A DNA stretch of 64,000 nt, from assembly GCF_038502225.1 (NCBI RefSeq), contig NW_027196931.1, positions 1 to 64,000 of the forward strand, in the 5' to 3' direction. How positions within the stretch are numbered: position 1 is the stretch's first letter; each line of letters starts with the position of its first letter. Below are positions 14,137-22,425 of this stretch, piece by piece. The notes below the pieces were generated by a model. It was not told the DNA's origin, did no database searches, and saw nothing but the letters and a program-made list of their open reading frames with translations. The DNA comes from Cherax quadricarinatus. Lineage: Eukaryota > Arthropoda > Malacostraca > Decapoda > Parastacidae. The position numbers were made by a program, and so were the translations under genes.

Positions 14137-14435
14137 TGTCAGCATAGTTGCTGATCCCCCGTATATGTATATGTTATCTATCATAGTTAGTTCTATCCAT
14201 ATGTTTTACATAGTTGACCCCTTGCTAGGATCAGTGACTAGCCTGTGTGACATCATGTGATACTGCATGTGAGCGCTGCACTCCCAGTCTCGTCCTTACT
14301 GCATGTTTAGGTCTATGAACAGGCAACACAGGCAGTCTGGGATCCCCTGTCACACACTGCTAATATAAGTGTTACCATCCAACAAGTGTGTTTAACTCCA
14401 ACCATCACATCTCCACTAACCCTCCCGTCCCAACA
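14137..14435 (+). repeat. 3' LTR of Gypsy copy 1
   Basis: Begins TGTCAGCATAGTTGC and ends CCCAACA. It is about 56 bp longer than the 5' LTR, mainly because of an extra segment (ATGAACAGGCAACACAGG onward) near 14316-14362. It is followed by GTGT, the target-site duplication. The length difference and point changes show the insertion is not recent. Confidence 0.85.
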
Positions 14436-14439
14436 GTGT

Positions 14440-15920
14440 ATAATTCTCTACTACTGGCAAATGCTATGCAGGTCCAAGTGGCACCCACTCAAGAGGGAAG
14501 AAGCACTGGTGCAGACTACTGTTAAAAAAAATTATATCTCCCCCTGTCCCAGAGAATTGTTCCCACCTGGACATATCATAACACATTATTGCAATCTGCC
14601 ACTGACTCCAGCCCATCAGTCAGTGGTCTCTCTACCCTGACTTAGCTATAGTGTCAGCAACTACCACATTCACTTCTGTATCGCTCTTCTCCTCAACCGT
14701 AGGGCTGATGGTATCCCTAAACACTTCATTGTATGAACACGTTCAGTGTCTGGTGATTTTTTTTCCTGACAAGCATCATTGCAAACTATAATTTCCCAGG
14801 AATCTAGACCTTTTCAATGATGATTAAGACACATATGCAACACATGGGTAATGTCGAAACGTTTCTCCACATAGTGGCTTTATCAGTCCAGTAGAAAGAA
14901 GAATGGTTGAAGATCAAAAGAAATTTGAGGTACTCAGTCTCTCAGCCTAGAGTCGGTGTAACCAACTCTTCAGTCTTGAAATAAATACAACAAATGCGCG
15001 AGGAAGGGGCTCATATACTGCAGAAGTCCTTCCTCGTGCATCTTGTATTCTTTTCAAAATTGATGGACTGATTACATCGTCTTCATCATCTTTAACTCAA
15101 GTTTTTCCTGTTGACTCTGTATTTGACTGAATAAGTTTATCTTGTAGGCGAAAGGTTTAAACAATAAAGTTATCCAGCTATTCCACTGGTTGTATTTTAT
15201 TCAATTTTCAATACACGTTTCCTCGTTACCACTCTGCTGGAAGAAGTACATACTTTGTGAGATGTATAATTATATACTCCAGTGTCTTTGTATAAACAAA
15301 GGAATGTGTAATTAAATTCCGTTGATTAAATTCTTCAACCTATTTAGTGTTTCATTTAGGTTTTGTAGCGTATTTCCTAATACTGTTTTACAGATGTTGA
15401 CAGTGAAAGTATATTCTCAGGATGTCAATGTAATGTTTGAAATTATCATGTAAATGCAATTTTTAACTGAGGTATACCATGTTTAAAGTTTGTTACAAAA
15501 TGCGATATCCATAAAATATAGAGATCTACAGAGAATACTAGGGCAACTTATTAAATTCACTTCAAGCATATAGCCTTTTTCTGGTTTTGTAACAGTTTGT
15601 CAGAATAAATTCTAGTCCAGTTACCCAATAAAGTTAAGAGACATTTTAATAGCGCTTTGGGATTCCAACTGGTTAAACTTACACCAAAGAAATAAAATTT
15701 GAGATATTTAATAACAAAGGTGTCTAGGTGGACAAGATTAAAGAAAATAAGTTTGATATAATTTAGGATATAAGCTCCTACACTTCTCTTGTAGTTCAAT
15801 GTTAAATTGTACATATAGTAGTATAGTGCTGAGGGTACATTTCGTAACAGTACGACTCACATGCCCGGTGTCTGCAGTCACCGCCAGCTGTAGGCAGAAT
15901 GAGGTAGGATTAATGGTTAA
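14440..15920. other. Unclassified AT-rich region with Penelope-like UTR debris
   Basis: No coding region recognised. About 14860-15190 has a GTCGAAACGTTTCTCC motif, a 'GCTTTATCAGTCC' phrase and a later ACAATAAAGTTATCC, all reminiscent of Penelope-like untranslated sequence. The remainder is AT-rich with no identifiable feature. Confidence 0.3.
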
Positions 15921-15959
15921 TATTGGAAAATAAAGGCAACAGCAGAGATGAACAGGGAA

Positions 15960-16135
15960 AGGAAACTGAAGAGAGGAGTTTCTCAATTTTTTTCACAAAG
16001 AGTCATAGCACTAGGAACAAGATGGATGAATTAAGATTTGCCATATGTGTGCATAGCATTGATGTATTTGCAATAACTGAGAAATGGTTTAATTTGAAGA
16101 GTCAGACCGTGACTGCTTGAATATATCAACAAACA
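15960..16135 (+). mobile_element. CR1-group LINE, endonuclease N-terminal scrap
   Basis: A short plus-strand reading frame (RNKMDELRFAICVHSIDVFA, then ITEKWFNLKSQ) resembles the start of a CR1-type AP endonuclease. In those, an RNK-DEL segment leads to a VDVLAITETWL motif with the catalytic glutamate. The expected TET is TEK here. It ends abruptly at a stop near 16120. Confidence 0.55.
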
Positions 16136-17640
16136 TCATATTATAAAAGAAAAAGTAAAAAAAGCATCATCATCATCATCACCATCCAGGATTAGTATAC
16201 AGGCATAGTGTCAGCACATATAACCCAGGATTTTAAACACAGAGACGTGAATTGACAGAGATAAAACACAACATAAGCAACTAATAAAATAGTAATTAGA
16301 TATTTAAATACACAACTGTTCTGAATTTTTATTAAATTTATATCAACTGTTTATATAACATCAGACTGTTGTTTTAAATATAAAGTTTGTGATTAACAAC
16401 AACTATTTGGATTTAATATTTCTGTAATTTAGAGATTTATATAGTAATTAGTAGCAATACAACTACATATCGATTACCCTTAGCACTGAATGGAAGAATG
16501 AAAATATGGGTAATTCAATAAGAGTTCCAGATTTTTGCTTAGCAGATTTCATTGGGTTTAGAGAACACCTATCATGTGTGAACCAGGGTAACGAAGAAAT
16601 TAGTGTGACAGTTTTCTAAACACTAAATATGTTGCTCAAAGAACATTTATTCCGTATAGAGAGTTTAGACAGAATAGAAATGAAATGTGTGAACAATAAG
16701 CTCAAACATCTTTCAGGGCAACAGAAGGAATTGATAGGAATATTACCAGTAATATTTCCTAGCCAGTTTCTCTCCCTACTCCTGTTTGCTATCTATAAAT
16801 GAAGCCTACCCTTCTCTCCTGTTTATCTTGGCAACTATGATCAGAGTACAGCCAGGAGAGCTATCAATTTTGCCCGAGAAGGTTAATTCAAAATTTATTA
16901 TGATGCGGCATCATTATATTATTCTCAAGTAAGTCGTGTATTGGAAGGAAACAATTGTATGAAAAATTTATTGCTAGTAAATGATATTTGGCATTTTCAG
17001 AGAATTTGATTAAATAGAGATCATTATAAGCTTTATCATAGCCTTGTGTTCATCAGTATTGTAAATTACTGTTTAAGTAAAAAAAGGTACACAAATAAAC
17101 AAGGCTTCATTTAAAGGAAAGTGTATACTTACAATAGAAAAAAATATATTTCATTTAGACCCCAGGATATATACACCAAGACGTATATATACTCTTGGCG
17201 TATATATGCTTATTACAGGATTAAAGCACATTTATCTTGTGGAGAAAAGGTTACCTACAACTTTAAAGATCCTTGTGTTGGCGAAAGGCTTTAAAACCTT
17301 CTTAAGCAACCAACCACTGAGACAACATGTTGGTTACTTTATATTACACATCAATGTGGTCTGCATGACTGAGCTAATACAGCTGACTGAACTAATACAG
17401 ATGACTTAACTAATGCAACTCTGCTGAAAATTCAAACTTCCCTCTGGTTTTTCTAAATCTAAATTTGCCCATCATAAATTCGTTTTTGAGTTCTATCTCG
17501 GAAAGATATTTTCACCGCGTTAATTATATCTCATTTATTTAGTTCACCTGTAATATGGAAACCAAAACTCACCACCGTAATATAAACTAGATTAATTTCG
17601 GTCGCTAATAACTACGTCGCTAAGTATCCCAGTACTAAGA
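16136..17640. other. Unclassified AT-rich region
   Basis: No coding sequence, RNA gene or repeat family recognised. It contains a short (CAT)n run near 16167. Base composition matches the surrounding intergenic DNA. Confidence 0.3.
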
Positions 17641-17920
17641 ACTTAAGAACATAACGAGAGATTACTGCCATGCTAGGCAGGTCCAACTCACACCCACCCA
17701 TACACAATGATATGCTCATCCAACCTATATTTAAAGGTGCTCGAAGTTCTTACCTCGAGGATGTTACCTGGGATTTAATTCCCCCTGAGAAATTGTTTCA
17801 TTCATTTACAACTCTACTGCCAAAACAGTACTTACCAATATCCTTTGTGAATCTGAATTTCTCCATCCTGAATACATTGCTTGATGCGCCTGGAATAGTG
17901 CAGAGTGCAGCATAAGTTGA
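17641..17920 (-). mobile_element. CR1-like LINE 3' end fragment
   Basis: Read on the minus strand in broken frames it gives FRMEKFRFTKDIGKYCFGSR and VVNEWNN, the same C-terminal segment as the LINE at 9598-11190. A UTR with GGTGTGAGTTGGACCTGCC and a terminal TTATGTTCTTAAG run follows. It is 5'-truncated and decayed. Confidence 0.65.
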
Positions 17921-19245
17921 TAATGGAATTAACTATTAGTGTTGAAGATTTGAAGGAAATCAGAAGAAGCATTCACAAGTTATCACATGGAAACAAATCC
18001 CCAAATTTCTTCAATAAAAATAGTAAATTAGAATATACACAGACCAGATCTAATTAAACTTCTCAGAAAGACCGATATGCTAAAACCCACCACCACCTTA
18101 ACCTTAAAGACACTCAGAAGTTGCACTAACAAGTTGTCATCATGGAACACTAGAAGCTAATCAGATGTGACACTGAAATTATCGCATGAAAAGGAATATT
18201 TCATTTTTTTAGTTACTTCTGTAAAAGAAAATTGGGATCTATACAGCCAAGATCAATCCAAACTTTTTTGTAAGATTTATTAGTTACTAAATAGGAAAAC
18301 GAATTAATTTTGTGTTCTCTAAGTGTACATAACATACAAAATTTTATTAGTCTTGGGGTCAGACAGGCACATAAAGGAGCATTACGGTGATTTAAACCCA
18401 AGATAGCAAGATCAAAAGAAATTTTCATATAAAAAGGTTAGTGTTGTTAGTGAATGTTTGCCGTAAACATGAAGCAAAACTCCGAGTCTCACAAAGACAC
18501 TAAGTGTTTGTTAACACTTAGTGCCTTTGTCACCAGTACTGCACATGACAATGTCGTCTAGCCTTACTTTCTGCAATATAAAAATGTCGCATTTGTGGCA
18601 CGTGTGTCCTTTTACCTAACATACTCTCGTATCTTACCTAACCTATAGTACAGAGAAGGACTCGTGGGTTGACTGGGCTGCTGCACTGATGATTGGGCAG
18701 CAGCGCCTCACTGGTTGGAGTGATTCTGTGTGAAGTTGTTAACTGCTTTTGGAATCTACACTTAATAAATGGATATTCTATCCTTGCATCAGTTATTTTA
18801 ATCACCTGATCTCAAGTGTTCCAATATCTCATTTTATGTAACTCTCATGTATATGTTGTGTCAAACTCTCCTCATTAATGGCCAAGTTTTAATAATATCC
18901 CGATTGTGGGTTTTAGTACATGACAAGCAATAGTGTTTTAAATTGTACAGTAGACCATGAACCATGGTGTTCAGCTTCCCATTGTTATTTATAATGATAA
19001 CAACCCTTGGTTCAAACTGAGTATAATGGAAGTGGTGATAACTTCTCAGAATGGAACTTGTGTGTGTTAAGTGAGTTAGTGGTATGGTTCACTACATTGT
19101 TTACATCAACAGGACTAACATAAGCTTCATTCTCCTCAGTAAACAAGGTGTAAATATTTAAGTGAAGGCTCAGTAAAATTAAATAATAGGGTTATTCAAG
19201 TATTCCAATATAAGTGTGAGTTAAGACGAAGCATTATTAGATATT
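17921..19245. other. Unclassified region
   Basis: No gene recognised. Near 18560-18620 lies a scrap resembling the end of the foldback repeat at 6920-7062. An inverted pair CACTAAGTGTTTG/AACACTTAGTG is visible at 18500-18525. Confidence 0.3.
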
Positions 19246-19519
19246 TCTATCATGTGGGCATCAGGGATACCTATCATGTGAGAATCAGGGATACCTATCA
19301 TGTGGGCATTAGGGATACCTATCATGTGAGAATCAGGGATACCTATCATGTGGGCATCAGGGATACCTATCATGTGAGAATCAGGGATACCTATCATGTG
19401 GGCATTAGGGATACCTATCATGTGAGAATCAGGGATACCTATCATGTGGGCATCAGGGATACCTATCATGTGAGAATCAGGGATACCTATCACGTGGGCA
19501 TCAGGGATACCTATCATGC
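19246..19519. repeat. 24-bp minisatellite with 96-bp higher-order unit
   Basis: Eleven 24-bp units (TATCATGTG + RVAWYA core + GGGATACC). Units alternate between a GGGCAT and a GAGAAT version. The GGGCAT units alternate again between CATCA and CATTA. The order is GCATCA, GAATCA, GCATTA, GAATCA, a 96-bp higher-order unit repeated about 2.75 times. It is open on both strands because 24 is a multiple of 3, but I see no reason to call it coding. Confidence 0.9.
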
Positions 19520-19582
19520 CAGTAAAAATAGCAGCAGCATATTTATTAATATTCCTGTGTAAAATAAGCACTAGACTATTGT

Positions 19583-20089
19583 TTGAGTATTACCACTAAG
19601 CTGCAGCTTGAGTATTACCACTAATCTGCAGCTTGAGTATTACCACTAAGCTGCAGCTTGAGTATTACCACTAAGCTGCAGCTTGAGTATTACCACTAAG
19701 CTGCAGCTTGAGTATTACCACTAAGCTGCAGCTTGAGTATTACCACTAAGCTGCAGCTTGAGTATTACCACTAAGCTGCAGCTTGAGTATTACCACTAAG
19801 CTGCAGCTTGAGTATTACCACTAAGCTGCAGCTTGAGTATTACCACTAAGCTGCAGCTTGAGTATTACCACTAAGCTGCAGCTTGAGTATTACCACTAAG
19901 CTGCAGCTTGAGTATTACCACTAAGCTGCAGCTTGAGTATTACCACTAAGCTGCAGCTTGAGTATTACCACTAAGCTGCAGCTTGAGTATTACCACTAAG
20001 CTGCAGCTTGAGTATTACCACTAAGCTGCAGCTTGAGTATTACCACTAAGCTGCAGCTTGAGTATTACCACTAAGCTGCAGCTTGAGTA
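19583..20089. repeat. 25-bp minisatellite with perfect 12-bp palindrome
   Basis: About 20 near-identical copies of a 25-bp unit. Each consists of the perfect palindrome AAGCTGCAGCTT and a 13-bp spacer GAGTATTACCACT. The first copies show variants (AATCTGCAG). The period is exactly 25: sequence 300 bp apart is in the same phase. Confidence 0.95.
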
Positions 20090-21900
20090 TAAGCCCGATA
20101 TACGTATATGACTATCTACTCAGAGTATAAATAATAAAACAAATAACAGAAAGTGTCCTCTGATACACTTATTTATGTTAGATCATGAAAGTTGGCAACT
20201 GTGAGTACATGAGTTAACAAAAATTTGTACCCTTCTGACTACTTCAGTACTCTCAAGGTCTCAGACTCACCACACTTAATGTGGACTCCCACTGCTGATA
20301 CTGCTGTTCCCTCTGCTGCGAGAGCTGTCGAGCTTTGACTCTGTTACTGTTCTGCTGCTCATACTGTATCTCCTGCTTCTGCTGCTGTAAGTACTATCAA
20401 GCTTGGACGCGTCAGCTGAAGCATCAGAAAACTGCTGATGCTTTTGCTACTGTCAGACAGTGATGCTGTTCAAAGCAGTTTGCTGGAGGTTCGCTACATC
20501 TGCGAGAATTATGATACAATGATATACAGTAGACCGTCATATTACACCGATTTATTTGGCACTTTTTGATTATTATACTAATGAAAAATTGCGGCATAAT
20601 TTTATACAACACTTTGTAAAATTAACTTAACACGGTTCTGTGTGTGAGAGGGGAAAAAATTTGGAGAGTTGCCCGCGAGATATTTGCGTAGCTCGGGCCA
20701 CCTCCCGGCTGTGGGTGAGACCAATGTCTCCGCGGCGCTGCACCGGGGCTCATGGCAGCTGTGGAAAATTTTTGATTTTCCGAAGCTGTGGCGCCTGGTA
20801 GGTGTTTGATGTGTCGATGTGAGTCAAAAATGTATTTGACAATAGGGTAGAACCAAGAGTTCCCTTTGCGCATGCGCGGATGTGCGGGGGTTTGGGGCGA
20901 CTCGGGCCATGGGGGTGGCGGGAGTGTTTTGAATGTGGTGAGGAGGCTGGGAAAGCATGGAACCACGAAATTGGCATTCACGGCGGCCTAAGGATTAATA
21001 TAGGCCTCATTTCATAATAGGAAGTGTCGTAACTGTTCCTGGTGAAGAGTGAGGGAACGTGATTTACGGGACCACCGTAAAAGGGTGGTAAAATTAGTGA
21101 ATAATGGTTTGACGGGGTGTGACTGGTGCACGGCCATGGTGTGTGTCCAGGGGAAATACCCGTGTGTTAATCCTCGCTCATCGGCCTCAGATCTTAATGG
21201 AGTGACCTCTAATGTGTATAATAATTATGAGAGGTTAAATCGTCTTGTGAATGGTAATGTAATCAGTGATAATAACATTGAGTTAAGAGAATGCGGGATG
21301 TGAAATAGATCGCCCTGCTCCGAGTGAACGTGTGACTCTCGTACCGAGGATAGGGAAGCTTTATGGAAGCACGACTTCTAAACCGGGACAAACCGACGGG
21401 TACCTCGTCCTGCTGGAATGAGAACCGTGTCGGTGTAGCAGAACATCGAAATGAGATGGTGAATGGAGGAAATAAGGAGTATCAATCACCCACAGTTAAG
21501 TAACCCTTCTAGTTATAGCAGACTGATACTGGCCAGTTAGGTATGTTGTAATTGGATAGGTTATGAGTGATCCAGCTACATCAAGTGACCACCAGAGAAT
21601 ATCTGGTAAGTGGAGAGATTATATACAAGTGGTTTTCCTTGATGGATATATCCATGTGTAACCTACCCCCCCCCCTTCATTCAGTTACACTAATATAATC
21701 TATACAGTCCACAATTAATTAGTAGCACCGTACTTGTGGGTGCTATCCAATCCATACTGGTCTCGGATAGATATGGATAAGATTGTGAGGTCGAAGGGAC
21801 CACCTGCAAACCCATAAGGTTTGCAGTTTATATAACAGATTTTATCTAACATGGGATTCTCAAGAACGTAACTACCGTATAAATTGAGTCTAGTGTACAC
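20090..21900. other. Unclassified region with a GC-richer block
   Basis: 20280-20460 is CTG/CTGCT-rich. About 20640-21450 is clearly richer in G+C and CpG than its surroundings (CCGCGGCGCTG, GCGCATGCGCGG) and then returns to AT-rich DNA. An open frame at 21049-21303 (GCDWCTAMVCVQGKYPC part) has no family I recognise and no ATG start. This may be the promoter-proximal or first-exon region of an unknown gene, or part of an unrecognised mobile element. Confidence 0.3.
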
Positions 21901-21910
21901 ACACACACAC

Positions 21911-21982
<72 letters not shown>

Positions 21983-22009
21983 GGTAGTATATATATATGT
22001 ATATATATA
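21901..22009. repeat. (AC)n/(TA)n tract at RTE copy A 5' end
   Basis: A short (AC)n run, then about 75 bp of (TA)n, then a partly duplicated unit of about 30 bp ending TATATAGGTAGT just before the RTE 5' end. Confidence 0.9.
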
Positions 22010-22335
22010 TAGGTAGTAGGTTGGTAGACAGCAACCACCCAGGGAAGTACTACCATCCTGCCAGATGACTGTGAAACAAAAACCTGTAACTGTTTTGCAT
22101 GATGGTAGGATTGCTGGTTTCTTTTTCTGTCTCATAAACACGCTAAGATAACAGGGATATCTTGCTACTCCTACTTACACTTTGGTCACACTTCACAGAC
22201 ACACACATGCATATATATATATACATACATCTAGGTTTTTCTCCTTTTTCTAAATAGCTCTTGTTCTTTTTTATTTCTTCTATTGTCCATGGGGAAGTGG
22301 AAAAGAATCTTTCCTCCGTAAGCCATGCGTGTCGT

Positions 22336-22425
22336 ATGAGGCGACTAAAATGCCGGGAGCAATGGGCTAGTAACCCCTTCTCCTGTATACAATTACTAAA
22401 AAAGAGAAGAAGAAAAACTTTATAA
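22336..22425 (+). CDS. Short upstream ORF of RTE copy A (29 codons)
   Basis: An ATG at 22336 opens a 29-codon frame (starting MRRLKCREQWASNPFSC) that ends at TAA 22423-22425. It overlaps the start of the main open frame, which has no ATG until after the conserved first endonuclease motif. At 22398-22404 the frame reads A AAA AAG, the form of a -1 slippery heptamer. A one-base backward slip there leads straight into the main frame. The same ATG and heptamer are present in copy B (heptamer 41601-41607, minus). A short ORF1 overlapping ORF2 is known for RTE-1; use of frameshifting here is my inference. Confidence 0.5.
   Translation: MRRLKCREQWASNPFSCIQLLKKRRRKTL

Noticed and set aside
14386..14640. 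84-codon ORF at the end of the Gypsy 3' LTR
   Set aside because: It starts within the LTR and runs into flanking DNA, with no recognisable domain and no splice or start context.
19221..19571. Octapeptide-repeat protein on either strand of the 24-bp array
   Set aside because: It is open only because 24 is a multiple of three. There is no start context, no flanking coding sequence and no splice signals.
19246..20089. CRISPR-like regular arrays
   Set aside because: The units are contiguous tandem repeats with no unique spacers, and the genome is eukaryotic; they are minisatellites.
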